Source of the DNA: Chloroflexota bacterium
GTDB taxonomy: Bacteria; Chloroflexota; Anaerolineae; Aggregatilineales; Phototrophicaceae
Assembly: GCA_014338005.1 (NCBI GenBank)
Contig: QUBZ01000043.1
Location: 1-35,937, forward strand
Length of the DNA stretch: 35,937 nucleotides
Reading direction: 5' to 3'
Every line of letters starts with the position of its first letter. The first letter of the stretch is position 1. Both the position numbers and the translations under genes were made by a program. A model generated the notes under the pieces. That model had not been told where the DNA came from and did no database searches. It saw only the letters and a program-made list of their open reading frames with translations. Positions 8,486-16,145 of this stretch are shown piece after piece.

Positions 8486-9733
8486 GTGCCGGACGAAACC
8501 TTTGAAGTGGAACTGACCGACATGGCGCACGGCGGCAGCGCCATCGGGCGGCACGCCGGGCGGGTGGTGTTTGTGCCGTACACCATTCCCGGCGAACGCG
8601 CCCTGGTGCGGCTGACCGGCGAAAAAGGCCGCGCTGCCTTCGCCGAGGGTCTTCAACTGCTCGAAGCATCCGCCGACCGGATATTCCCGCGCTGCCCGCA
8701 TTTCGGGCCGGGGCGCTGCGGGCGCTGCCAGTGGCAGCATATCGCCTACCCGGCGCAGCTTTTGCTCAAACAGGATGTGCTGGCCGACCAACTGGCGCGC
8801 ATCGGCGGTTTTGACGAGGCCGACGTGCGCCCGGTGAAACCGTCCCCGCTGGAATGGAACTACAACCATCACATGACCTTTGACGTGACCGCGCCGGACG
8901 GCACCCCCCGGCTGGCTTTGCCATCCGCCGAGACCGGACGGCTGGTGACGATTGACGAGTGTTTTATCCTGCACCCGGATTTGCTGGCGCTCAAAGATGC
9001 GCTTGACCTGAACGAACTGGCGGGGGTTGAACGAATCAAGTTACAGATCGGCACGGGCGGTGCGCCCATGCTCATCCTGACGATGGCGAGTGAGGATGCG
9101 CCGGAACTGCTGGCCGACCTGCCCGCCAGTGTCAACCTGCTGCTGCCGGATAACGAGCCGGTCAACCTGATCGGCGAGTCGCATGTGCGTTACACGGTCG
9201 GCGGGCGGAACTTCCGCGTGACGGCGGGCGCATTTTTCCGCCCTAACGTGTCGCAGCTTGAGGGGCTGGTTTCGGCGGTAATGGACGCGCTCGACCTGGG
9301 CGACAGCCCGGCGGTGCTTGACCTGTACACAGGCGTCGGCTTGTTCGCCGCTTTCATCGCGCCGCGCGCCCGGCTGGTAACGCTGGTCGAAAGTTACCCG
9401 CCCGCCGCCACCGATGCCGACGAAAATCTGGCCGATTTCGACAATGTGGATATTTTCGAGGGCGCGGTCGAGAATGTGCTGGATGCGCTGGACGACCGCT
9501 ACGACGCGGCGGTGCTGGACCCGCCCCCCGACGGCCTCAGCCGCGCGGCGCTGGACGGCCTGCTCAACCTGGACGTACCGCGTCTGGTGTACGCCAGTGC
9601 CGACCCGTCCACGCTGGCGCGCGATGGCAAACGCCTGGCGGCGGCGGGCTACCGGCTGCTGTACGTCCAGCCGCTTGACCTGGCTCCGCAGACCTTCATG
9701 GTGGATGCCGTCGCCGTGTTCGAGCGAAAGTGA
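8486..9733 (+). CDS. RlmD/RumA-like RNA methyltransferase lacking the catalytic Cys
   Basis: This 415-residue protein has an N-terminal TRAM-like RNA-binding domain (ELTDMAHGGSAIGRH). A Cys cluster CPHFGPGRCGRC, with a later Cys in DECFI, matches the [4Fe-4S] ligands of RlmD. The SAM-binding fold has motif LDLYTGVGLF. The family normally makes 5-methyluridine in rRNA or tRNA through a Cys nucleophile in a YVSCNP-type motif and a Glu base in HVE. Here these read YASADPSTLARD (Ala codon 9599-9601) and MVD (Asp codon 9704-9706), and DPPR is DPPPDG. The cluster and cofactor sites are kept while the known chemistry is lost, so it is either inactive, an RNA chaperone, or a methyltransferase with other chemistry. 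The GTG start at 8486 is preceded by GGAGGG. It is followed after 3 bases by the acyltransferase gene. Confidence 0.85.
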   Translation: MPDETFEVELTDMAHGGSAIGRHAGRVVFVPYTIPGERALVRLTGEKGRAAFAEGLQLLEASADRIFPRCPHFGPGRCGRCQWQHIAYPAQLLLKQDVLADQLARIGGFDEADVRPVKPSPLEWNYNHHMTFDVTAPDGTPRLALPSAETGRLVTIDECFILHPDLLALKDALDLNELAGVERIKLQIGTGGAPMLILTMASEDAPELLADLPASVNLLLPDNEPVNLIGESHVRYTVGGRNFRVTAGAFFRPNVSQLEGLVSAVMDALDLGDSPAVLDLYTGVGLFAAFIAPRARLVTLVESYPPAATDADENLADFDNVDIFEGAVENVLDALDDRYDAAVLDPPPDGLSRAALDGLLNLDVPRLVYASADPSTLARDGKRLAAAGYRLLYVQPLDLAPQTFMVDAVAVFERK

Positions 9734-9736
9734 AGC

Positions 9737-10390
9737 ATGTCCGATTACAATTCCGCCCCGCCTGAGCCGCTGCCGGCGGCTTCCGCCGTCCAGATGGCGC
9801 TGGATATGCCCTGGAAAGCCGTTAATGAACTGGAGCGCCGGCTGCTGCTGCCGCTGGCGCGGCTGCGTTTTGCGCTGGCTGGCGTGGCCTGGGGCGCGGG
9901 TTGGAAGCTTTACGGCCTGCCCATTATCCAGAAGCACCGGCGCAGCACGCTGGTCATCGGCGCGCGGCTGGAACTGCGCTCGACCGTTCGCAGCAACCCG
10001 CTCGGCCCACAGCATCCGGTCATCCTCAGCACCCGCCGCCCCGGCGCGGTTCTGCAAATCGGCGATGACTTCGGTATGACCGGCGGCGGCATCATCGCCG
10101 AAGAACGGATCATCATCGGCAGCCGCGTCACCGTTGGCGCAAACACGATTATCGCCGATACCGACTTCCACCCGCTTGACCCGGCGCGCCGCCGGGCCGC
10201 CCCGCTGGACGGCGCAACCGCGCCCATCACCATCGAGGATGATGTATTCATCGGGATGCAGTGTTTAATTCTGAAAGGAGTCTCGCTCGGCGTGGGCTGT
10301 GTCATCGGCGCAGGCAGCGTAGTCACGCGGGACGTGCCGCCCGGCGTGATCGCCGCCGGCAGTCCGGCGCGGGTTATCCGGGCGCTGTAG
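9737..10390 (+). CDS. Hexapeptide-repeat (left-handed beta-helix) acyltransferase
   Basis: This 217-residue protein has a ~70-residue helical N-terminal part, then a left-handed beta-helix with hexapeptide-type repeats (IGDDFGMTGGGIIA, IIIGSRVTVGANTIIA, IEDDVFIGMQCLILKGV). The typical ending is GAGSVVTRDVPPGVIAAGSPARVI. The DTDFHPLD segment carries the likely catalytic His of WbbJ/LacA/CysE-like O-acetyltransferases. It probably transfers an acetyl group from acetyl-CoA to a sugar or polysaccharide precursor in the cytoplasm. The acceptor cannot be told from the sequence. The start lies 3 bases after the previous stop, so the two genes form an operon, possibly by translational coupling, since no strong ribosome binding site is visible. 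Confidence 0.9.
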   Translation: MSDYNSAPPEPLPAASAVQMALDMPWKAVNELERRLLLPLARLRFALAGVAWGAGWKLYGLPIIQKHRRSTLVIGARLELRSTVRSNPLGPQHPVILSTRRPGAVLQIGDDFGMTGGGIIAEERIIIGSRVTVGANTIIADTDFHPLDPARRRAAPLDGATAPITIEDDVFIGMQCLILKGVSLGVGCVIGAGSVVTRDVPPGVIAAGSPARVIRAL

Positions 10391-10395
10391 GCCGC

Positions 10396-10432
10396 AAAAA
10401 ACGAAGCAGCCCGCCAGGGGCGAGCCGCTTCG
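10396..10432 (-). terminator. Intrinsic terminator of the cytidylate kinase-like gene
   Basis: On the minus strand, a 14-base-pair-class hairpin (10402-10432, arms beginning CGAAGC and ending GCTTCG, two mismatches, 3-base loop) is followed by a run of six T (10396-10401 on the + strand reads AAAAAA). It lies 24 bases past the stop of the minus-strand gene. Confidence 0.7.
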
Positions 10433-10455
10433 GACAATCTGAGCAGGCCAGCCGC

Positions 10456-11115
10456 TCAGGCAGGTTGAGCGATTTGCAGTGTTTTGGCCGCCTCGACGAT
10501 GATCTGCGCGGCGGACTCCATATCCCACTTGTCGGTATTGATGACCAGGTGATAGAGCAGCGGATCGTCCCACTGCACCTTGAAGTTCTGCCGCAGGTAG
10601 CGGGCGCTGGCCTGGTCGTGTTCGTCTATACGCTGGCGGGCGGTGATTTCGTTCACCCCTTCCGCCTGCTGCACCCACTGGATACGTTTTTCAATCGGCG
10701 CTTCGATACGCACGTGCAAAACGCCCGGTTTATCCTTGAGGATAACCTGCCCGCCGCGCCCGATGATGATGACGCCGCCCTGTTGGTAGGCGCTCAACAT
10801 GGTGGAGTTCACCAGTTCGACAAACCAGTCGGCATCCATCTGCGCTTCCAACCCGCCCCACGAGAGTTTGGGAGCCGCGCTTTTGCTGCCAACCAACGGC
10901 CCGAAAATTAATTCAACCAGATGGTCACGAAACCCCTTCACCTTAAATTCCTGTTCGGAAATGTCTACAAAGCCCTGCTCCGGCAGGCCGGCTTCGGCAG
11001 CCGCCTGCATGATGAGCTGGCGGTCGAGTATCCGGTAGCCCAGGATTTCACTCACCCGAACGGCAATGACATTTCCACCGCTGCCATATTGACGAGACAT
11101 GGTAATCGCGGACAT
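10456..11115 (-). CDS. Cytidylate kinase-like family protein
   Basis: This 219-residue protein starts MSAITMSRQYGSGG, a variant P-loop typical of the cytidylate kinase-like family (PF13189 type). It continues with GYRILDRQLI and, mid-protein, VIIIGRGGQVIL and VLHVRIEAP, the strand pattern of P-loop NMP kinases. A DEHDQASARYLR segment resembles the lid. It probably phosphorylates a nucleotide or a related small molecule; the substrate is not known for this subfamily. The start at ATG 11115 is well supported by GGGAGGT six bases upstream. It is divergent from the second TIR gene, with only 78 bases between the start codons, and ends in a good terminator. Confidence 0.85.
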   Translation of the reverse strand: MSAITMSRQYGSGGNVIAVRVSEILGYRILDRQLIMQAAAEAGLPEQGFVDISEQEFKVKGFRDHLVELIFGPLVGSKSAAPKLSWGGLEAQMDADWFVELVNSTMLSAYQQGGVIIIGRGGQVILKDKPGVLHVRIEAPIEKRIQWVQQAEGVNEITARQRIDEHDQASARYLRQNFKVQWDDPLLYHLVINTDKWDMESAAQIIVEAAKTLQIAQPA

Positions 11116-11150
11116 AACACACCTCCCGATACCAATGAGCGGTTATCTTT

Positions 11151-11158
11151 ATTATAAT
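11151..11158. promoter_or_regulatory. Symmetric ATTATAAT: overlapping divergent -10 elements
   Basis: The 8-base sequence ATTATAAT reads as TATAAT on the + strand (11153-11158), toward the TIR gene, and as TATAAT on the - strand (11151-11156), toward the kinase-like gene. Neither direction has a convincing -35 hexamer. If both are used, polymerases would compete for the same bases, coupling the two genes negatively. Confidence 0.5.
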
Positions 11159-11193
11159 TCAGATTTGAGGGGCTTTAACCAGGATAGGCGTAT

Positions 11194-12606
11194 ATGTCCC
11201 ACATTTTCATCAGCTACAGCAAACAGAACCTCGCCTTCGCGCGCTATCTGCGGGCGCTGCTGGAAGGCGAAGGTTTTGCGGTGTGGATGGACGAAACCCA
11301 ACTGCCGCCCAGCGCCCGCTGGTGGAAAAGCATCGAGCAGAATATCGAAAGCTGCGCCGCCTTCGTGGTGGTCATGTCGCCCAACGCTTACGAGTCCGAT
11401 TGGGTGGAGCGCGAAATCCTGCTGGCGGAAGGCCGCAAACGCCCGATCTTCCCGGTGCTGCTGGCGGGCGAAGCCTGGTCACGGCTGGCGAACATTCAGT
11501 ATGAGGACATGCGCGGCGGGCTGCGGGCCGCGCCGTCGGCGCATTTTTTGAACGCCCTGGGCAGCCGCGTGCCGCGCTCCGGCAGAGGCCGCGTGCTGGA
11601 TTTCGCCGTCGTCAACGGCGATCTGCTGGACATCGAAGCCGATGTGGTGGCGCTGCGTTACAACGCGGTGCATCAGGCTTACAGCGGCCCGGCGCGGGTG
11701 GCAGCGGAACGGCTGATTAAGGCCAGCGTCCCTCCGCCGCAGCTTATGCCGCCACTGGGCGAACACCGGCTGGTGCCGGCGCAGGGCGTCATCGGCGCGC
11801 GGCAGGCGCTTTTTGTTGGGCTGCCCCGCTTAATTCAGATGGGATATACCGGCATCCGGGAATACAGCACCCGCGTTTTGGCCGCCCTGGAGCGCGACGC
11901 GCCGGATGCCCAGCACCTCATCATGAACCTGAACGGGCCGGGCGCTGGCCTTGATGAAATCGAGGCGCTGACTGCCCAGTTCGGCGGTTACGTGGACGCC
12001 ATCCGCGCCGGGCATCTGCCGCACGCGCTCAACCGGATTACCCTGGTCGAACGGAATACCGACCGGGCGCTGCATATGCGCGAGGCGTTGCAGAGCCAGT
12101 TATCCGGCGTTGATTATGCCGAACGCCTGGAGGACGGCCTGTACCGGCTTTCTGTCGTCCAGATGCGGCAGTACCGGCAAAACGCCGCCGAAACACGTAT
12201 CGAAGCCGCCGGCGCTCAATCCGAAACGAAGCCGTTCGTGTACGTGATTATGCCCGCCGATGAAAGCCTGGATGATTTCTATCATTACGGCATCCAGGGC
12301 GCGGTTCACGCGCGTGGGCTGCTGTGCGTGCGGGTGGACGATAACATCCTGCTGGAAGAAGTGCTGGAACAGGTCAAAAAGCGCATTGATAGCGCTTCGG
12401 TCGTGGTGGCCGACCTGACCCACGCCGACCCGCGCGTGTACCTGCAGCTGGGTTATGCCTGGGGCAAAGGCCGCCCGACGATTTTGCTGGCGCAGGCCGG
12501 CGCGCCGCCGGCGCTGGAACTTAGCAAACCCGCGCCCATCCTGTACAAAAAGATCAAAGATGTAGAAACCGCCCTGGCGCAGGCGCTTGACGCGCTGAAA
12601 GCATAA
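11194..12606 (+). CDS. TIR + macro-like + nucleoside deoxyribosyltransferase-like protein
   Basis: This 470-residue protein is without a signal peptide or membrane helix. An N-terminal TIR domain (FISYSKQNLAFARYLRALL, VWMDETQL, WWKSIEQNIES, VVMSPNAYESDW) spans about residues 1-125. The middle part (about 130-300) starts VLDFAVVNGDLLDIEADVV, like the first strand and loop of macro domains, and has a NLNGPGAGLDEIEAL segment like their glycine-rich loop. I call this part macro-like with moderate confidence. The C-terminal ~125 residues (FVYVIMPADESLDDFYHYGI, LLCVRVD, VVADLTHADPRVYLQLGYAWG) match a Rossmann-like domain related to nucleoside 2-deoxyribosyltransferases. All three folds bind or cleave NAD- or nucleoside-type molecules. 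AGGA about nine bases upstream of ATG 11194 fits. It heads a run with the PlsC-like and methyltransferase genes (8- and 10-base gaps). Confidence 0.85.
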   Translation: MSHIFISYSKQNLAFARYLRALLEGEGFAVWMDETQLPPSARWWKSIEQNIESCAAFVVVMSPNAYESDWVEREILLAEGRKRPIFPVLLAGEAWSRLANIQYEDMRGGLRAAPSAHFLNALGSRVPRSGRGRVLDFAVVNGDLLDIEADVVALRYNAVHQAYSGPARVAAERLIKASVPPPQLMPPLGEHRLVPAQGVIGARQALFVGLPRLIQMGYTGIREYSTRVLAALERDAPDAQHLIMNLNGPGAGLDEIEALTAQFGGYVDAIRAGHLPHALNRITLVERNTDRALHMREALQSQLSGVDYAERLEDGLYRLSVVQMRQYRQNAAETRIEAAGAQSETKPFVYVIMPADESLDDFYHYGIQGAVHARGLLCVRVDDNILLEEVLEQVKKRIDSASVVVADLTHADPRVYLQLGYAWGKGRPTILLAQAGAPPALELSKPAPILYKKIKDVETALAQALDALKA

Positions 12607-12614
12607 AAATCGCC

Positions 12615-13205
12615 ATGACCCAACCGGCATCCCGCCCGCCCGAAGTGAACATCATCCTTTCCACCCTGGCCCGTCTGCTTTTTCGGCTGTTCGGCTGGCA
12701 GCCCCAGGGCAGCGTCCCGCCGCTGGCGCAGTTCGTCGTGGTGGCCGCGCCGCATACGTCCAACTGGGACGGCCTGATCGTGATTATGATGTCGCTGGTG
12801 CTGCGCGTTAAACTGCGCTGGATGGGCAAACACACGCTGTTCAGGCCGCCCTTCGGCTTCATCCTGCGCGCTTTGGGCGGCATCCCCATCAATCGCAGCG
12901 CCAGTCATAACGCCGTTCAGCAGGCAGTTCAGAGCTTTCGTGACCACAAAAACTGGGTGCTGGTGGTCGCGCCGGAAGGCACGCGCAGCAAAACCACCCG
13001 CTGGAAAACCGGCTTTTACCACATTGCGCTGGGGGCGGGCGTGCCGCTGGTGCTGGGCTTCGTTGACTATCGGCGCAAATCCGCCGGGCTTGGCCCGGTG
13101 ATCGAGCCAACCGGCGACATCGAAGCCGATATGGCCGCGATCCGCGCCTTTTATACCGGCATCATCGGGCGGCATCCCGAAAAAATGAGCGACATCAACC
13201 TATAA
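12615..13205 (+). CDS. 1-acyl-glycerol-3-phosphate acyltransferase (PlsC-type) family protein
   Basis: This 196-residue protein carries the LPLAT motifs: PHTSNWD (HX4D, catalytic His and Asp), GGIPINRS (motif II) and APEGTRS (EGTRS, motif III). The N-terminal part is hydrophobic around residues 13-30 and 45-60, suiting a membrane-associated acyltransferase. It probably transfers an acyl chain to a glycerophospholipid precursor or a related lipid; short relatives of this length act on unknown acceptors. It starts 8 bases after the TIR gene without a clear ribosome binding site, which suggests coupled translation. Confidence 0.9.
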   Translation: MTQPASRPPEVNIILSTLARLLFRLFGWQPQGSVPPLAQFVVVAAPHTSNWDGLIVIMMSLVLRVKLRWMGKHTLFRPPFGFILRALGGIPINRSASHNAVQQAVQSFRDHKNWVLVVAPEGTRSKTTRWKTGFYHIALGAGVPLVLGFVDYRRKSAGLGPVIEPTGDIEADMAAIRAFYTGIIGRHPEKMSDINL

Positions 13206-13210
13206 GGAGG
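13204..13210 (+). promoter_or_regulatory. Strong ribosome binding site for the SAM methyltransferase
   Basis: AAGGAGG overlaps the upstream TAA stop and sits five bases before ATG 13216, a near-perfect Shine-Dalgarno sequence. It fixes the start of the next gene. Confidence 0.8.
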
Positions 13211-13215
13211 CCCCC

Positions 13216-14073
13216 ATGCGCCTGATCGAAAATAACCGCCTGCTGTTCAACCGCCTGGCAGACCTGGCGACAAAACCGCCGCTGTTCGAGCCGAGTCCAG
13301 CGCGCTTCTGGAATGATCCGTATATCGCACAGCAGATGTTAAAAGCGCATCTTGACCCCACCACCGATGCCGCCAGCCGCCGCCCCGAAACCATCGAACG
13401 CTGCGCAGCCTGGATTGCCGAACGCGCCGGGCTGCTGCCAGGCGCGCGCCTGCTCGACCTGGGCTGCGGGCCGGGGCTGTACGCGCGGCGTTTTGCCGGG
13501 CGCGACCTGCGCGTGACGGGGGTGGATTTTTCTGAAAATTCGCTGGCGTATGCCCGCCAGCACGACCCGCACTCGACCTACATTCACGCTGACTACCGGA
13601 CTCTCGACCTGCCGCCGGAATCATTCGAGGCCGCTGTATTGATCTACGGCGACCTGTGCGTGTTAAACGATGCCGACCGGGATACTGTGCTGCACAACGT
13701 GCGCCGCGCGTTGTGTCCCGGCGGATATTTTTTCTTCGATGTGATGACGCCGCAGCATTCTGATTATCACCAGCCTTCCGCCAGGTGGTGGGTAGAGACA
13801 TCCGGCGGCTTCTGGAAGCCGACTCCGTATCTGGCGCTGCTGCGCCACCACCAGTACCCGGAACACGAAACCGGCCTGGAACAGTATTTGGTGATCGAAG
13901 ACTCCGGCGATGTAACCGAGTACCGCATCTGGTCGCATTATTACAGCCCGGAGGCGATCACCGCAGTCCTGGAGCGGCAGGGTTTCGAGGTGGTGGGGCG
14001 CTACGGAAACCTGACGGGCGCGCCGTACCAGCCGGACGGAGAGTGGCTGGGGCTGGCGGCCCGCCGGATGTAA
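13216..14073 (+). CDS. Class I SAM-dependent methyltransferase
   Basis: This 285-residue protein has motif I LLDLGCGPGLYARRF at about residues 76-90, an acidic post-I strand (VTGVDFSENSLAYA) and motif IV-like AAVLIYGDLCVLND, with LCPGGYFFFDVMT after it. This is a complete small-molecule-type methyltransferase fold. The first ~70 residues are an N-terminal cap, probably part of the substrate pocket. The acceptor substrate cannot be read from the sequence. It follows the PlsC-like gene by 10 bases and probably belongs to the same transcript as the TIR-macro gene. Confidence 0.9.
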   Translation: MRLIENNRLLFNRLADLATKPPLFEPSPARFWNDPYIAQQMLKAHLDPTTDAASRRPETIERCAAWIAERAGLLPGARLLDLGCGPGLYARRFAGRDLRVTGVDFSENSLAYARQHDPHSTYIHADYRTLDLPPESFEAAVLIYGDLCVLNDADRDTVLHNVRRALCPGGYFFFDVMTPQHSDYHQPSARWWVETSGGFWKPTPYLALLRHHQYPEHETGLEQYLVIEDSGDVTEYRIWSHYYSPEAITAVLERQGFEVVGRYGNLTGAPYQPDGEWLGLAARRM

Positions 14074-14083
14074 AGGCCATTAT

Positions 14084-15076
14084 TTACGTCTGCCGGCCCT
14101 CGGCTTCTTCCTCCCGCGCGCGCGCCAGTGCCACCGCGCGCATCACCTGGGTGCGCGTCAGCATCACCGAATCGTCGTCCTCCTGGCGCAGATCATCTGG
14201 CACAGGCAGGCGGGATTTAACCAGAAAGTCTTCCAGCGCCTTGCTAAAACTGCGCGTCGGCGCGTCCTCGCCGTATTCATCCCGCACTTCGCGCAGATGG
14301 TCTACCATCCACAGGTACAGGTCGGCTTCAGTGCGTTTGGGCATATGGGACAGCACATCATACTTACGGATGAGCGTCACCGCCGGGCGGTATACGTTGT
14401 CGTACCAGTCGGCAGCGGCTTCTTCAAGCGTAACCCCTTCGCCGCGTGTATGCTCCAGGATGTTCTGGTGCAGGTAAATGTGTCCCATCAGGTCATTGTA
14501 GCGCGACGGCTCGGAAAGCTGCATGGGCTGGTGATGCGGGCGCGAATTTTTCAGCCCGGTTTCTTCCAAAAACGCGGCATAGGCCGCCGCCGCGTCCAGC
14601 TGTTCCCGCGTCATACCCGGCTCCAGGTCAACCGGCGTGCGGAGTTCGGTCACGTGCGCCTGGATGGTTTTCGCGCCGAGCTGCCGCGCTACAGATACCC
14701 GATGGTTGCCATCGCGCACGAAATACACATCATCCACTTTATACAATTCAATCGGCGGCACACCCTCCATGCTGTGAACCTGGGCATAAACCCGGCTCCA
14801 GCGATCCTGCGACGTGCTGCTTTTCGGCAGAAACGTGCTGGTGAAGTCGCGGTAGCGCCCCACGCTGCCGACAATACGGTCAAGCGGCACATCTTGCAGC
14901 CCCTTATAACTTTCCTCGCGCAGGCGCAGGCGCGTTTTGATGTCATCGAAACTCAGCAGTTCAGCCGGTTTGTTCCGCAGCAGGCCGATCACATCCTGCC
15001 AGAAGGCGCGTCGCCGCGCGTTTTGATAGACATTGATGCCTTCGCTGTAGTTCATTTTAAACGAGTCGTCGGACAT
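14084..15076 (-). CDS. ParB/Srx-like domain protein
   Basis: This 330-residue cytoplasmic protein has a ParB N-terminal/sulfiredoxin-like core at about residues 95-155: VPPIELYKVDDVYFVRDGNHRVSVARQLG, cut here as the VYFVRDGNHRVS motif and the following helix. The GNHR motif matches the phosphate/CTP-binding GxRR/GNHR loop of that superfamily. The rest is helical and charged, and I do not recognise it. ATG 15076 is preferred over GTG 15091 because AGAGGA sits six bases before it. It is convergent with the methyltransferase gene (10 bases between stops) and divergent from surE. Relatives with this GNHRVSVA motif are common in Chloroflexota and Actinobacteria, but I cannot give a defined role. 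Confidence 0.7.
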   Translation of the reverse strand: MSDDSFKMNYSEGINVYQNARRRAFWQDVIGLLRNKPAELLSFDDIKTRLRLREESYKGLQDVPLDRIVGSVGRYRDFTSTFLPKSSTSQDRWSRVYAQVHSMEGVPPIELYKVDDVYFVRDGNHRVSVARQLGAKTIQAHVTELRTPVDLEPGMTREQLDAAAAYAAFLEETGLKNSRPHHQPMQLSEPSRYNDLMGHIYLHQNILEHTRGEGVTLEEAAADWYDNVYRPAVTLIRKYDVLSHMPKRTEADLYLWMVDHLREVRDEYGEDAPTRSFSKALEDFLVKSRLPVPDDLRQEDDDSVMLTRTQVMRAVALARAREEEAEGRQT

Positions 15077-15110
15077 TCCGATTCCTCTCACTCATACATC
15101 ACGCTCGATG

Positions 15111-15143
15111 GGTTGAAGTCGGGGATGATTTTTACCCCCAACC
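15111..15143 (-). other. Structured 5' leader of the ParB-like gene
   Basis: Read on the minus strand, GGTTG-GGGG, a 10-base loop, CCCC, a 5-base bulge and CAACC can form a 9-bp bulged stem about 35 bases before the start codon. It may be a regulatory leader. It matches no riboswitch I know. Confidence 0.3.
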
Positions 15144-15274
15144 TTCCCGTTCGACTTTTGCTTTCCTCCCAGATATACTCTTCAATCAGCTTACAATACA
15201 TTATCCAGAATGCACAGAGCAAAGGCCTCAATGGTTGTCAACGTTTAGCCTACGCTCATATGGTCTATTATGCG

Positions 15275-15294
15275 CCTGTCCGGTTATGGACAGG
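15275..15294 (+). other. Hairpin in the surE leader
   Basis: CCTGTCC and GGACAGG form a perfect 7-bp inverted repeat with a 6-base loop, 29 bases before the surE start. The 247-base gap between the ParB-like gene and surE also holds TTGTCA (15235-15240) and a weak TATGGT at 18-base spacing as a possible promoter. No other gene was seen in this gap. Confidence 0.45.
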
Positions 15295-15323
15295 TTAACC
15301 CACCGCCAAAAGAGGTAGAAAAA

Positions 15324-16076
15324 GTGACTTATATCCTGGTGACAAATGACGACGGCGTAACCGCGCCGGGGCTGTTCGCTCTGATGCAGGCCATGCGCCA
15401 GCTTGGCACAGTGGGGGTGATTGCCCCTTTACGCAACCAGAGCGCCGTCGGCCACCGTAAAACGCTCTTTCAGGACATCCGCGTAAGCCAGGCGGTTTTG
15501 CGGGACGGCACGCCCGCGACGGCGGTGGATAGTTCACCGTCGGACTGCATCGCCCTGGCCGCGCTGGGGCTGGTGAACTGGCCGCCGAATATTGTCGTAT
15601 CCGGCATCAATCGCGGCGCAAACATGGGGCAGGACATCACCTACAGCGGCACGGTGACGGCGGCGCTGGAGTCCACCATTCAGGGCATCCCGGCAGTGGC
15701 GGTATCGCTGGCGTCCCGCAATGCCGATTCGCCCGCCGACTACGAGCCGGCGGCGGAGATGGCGGCGCGCGTGGTGCGGCGCGTGCTGGAAAAAGGCCTG
15801 CCGCCCTTCACCATCCTCAACCTGAACCTGCCCGCCGGGCGGGACATCAAAGGGCTGCGGCTCACCCGCCAGGGGGTGCGGATTTACACCGACGAAATGG
15901 AGCGCGATGGCGATATTGTACGCATCGTCGGGCCGGAGCCGGGCGGTCGAACCGAAGAAGAAGGCACGGATTTATGGGCCGTGCATAACGGTTACGCCAG
16001 CCTGACGCCCATCCACCTTGACTTGACCGCGCACCGTTTTCTGGCCGACCTGGCCGCCTGGGACATCGCGCCGTAA
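15324..16076 (+). CDS. surE: 5'/3'-nucleotidase SurE
   Basis: This 250-residue protein begins MTYILVTNDDGVTAPG with the metal-binding Asp pair of SurE. It continues with NQSAVGH, DSSPSDC and SGINRGANMGQDITYSGTVTAA, which are the family's metal and substrate signatures; the metal-binding Asn and Ser residues are present. SurE dephosphorylates nucleoside monophosphates (and short polyphosphate in some species) in the cytoplasm. GTG 15324 is chosen as start because AGAGGT lies seven bases upstream and homology begins at once; the longer frame from 15270 adds a Pro-rich extension unlike SurE. The length fits the family (~250). It is followed by the TIR-PBP gene after 69 bases containing a separate promoter. 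Confidence 0.95.
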   Translation: MTYILVTNDDGVTAPGLFALMQAMRQLGTVGVIAPLRNQSAVGHRKTLFQDIRVSQAVLRDGTPATAVDSSPSDCIALAALGLVNWPPNIVVSGINRGANMGQDITYSGTVTAALESTIQGIPAVAVSLASRNADSPADYEPAAEMAARVVRRVLEKGLPPFTILNLNLPAGRDIKGLRLTRQGVRIYTDEMERDGDIVRIVGPEPGGRTEEEGTDLWAVHNGYASLTPIHLDLTAHRFLADLAAWDIAP

Positions 16077-16088
16077 ACCTGTCCGTTT

Positions 16089-16117
16089 TTGGCAAGCGTT
16101 ATCTGACTCGATATAAT
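16089..16117 (+). promoter_or_regulatory. Near-consensus sigma70 promoter of the TIR-PBP gene
   Basis: TTGGCA (16089-16094), a 17-base spacer and TATAAT (16112-16117) give the best promoter in the window. Transcription should begin near 16124, leaving a leader of about 22 bases before ATG 16146. Confidence 0.75.
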
Positions 16118-16141
16118 CCGCGCCACTCAATGGCGCGGATT
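16115..16141 (+). promoter_or_regulatory. Perfect 11-bp inverted repeat across the -10 end and transcription start
   Basis: AATCCGCGCCA (16115-16125), a 5-base centre CTCAA and TGGCGCGGATT (16131-16141) are perfect inverted arms. They overlap the last three bases of the -10 element and end four bases before the start codon. As DNA this is a classic repressor-operator position. As RNA from surE read-through it would form a GC-rich hairpin followed by TGTTT, a possible terminator that would insulate the TIR-PBP gene. No Shine-Dalgarno sequence is visible apart from the right arm. Confidence 0.7.
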
Positions 16142-16145
16142 GTTT

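Noticed and set aside
14070..14087. GTAAA/TTTAC stem between convergent genes as a terminator
   Set aside because: The arms are only 5 bases, AT-rich, and lie partly within both stop regions, too weak to call.
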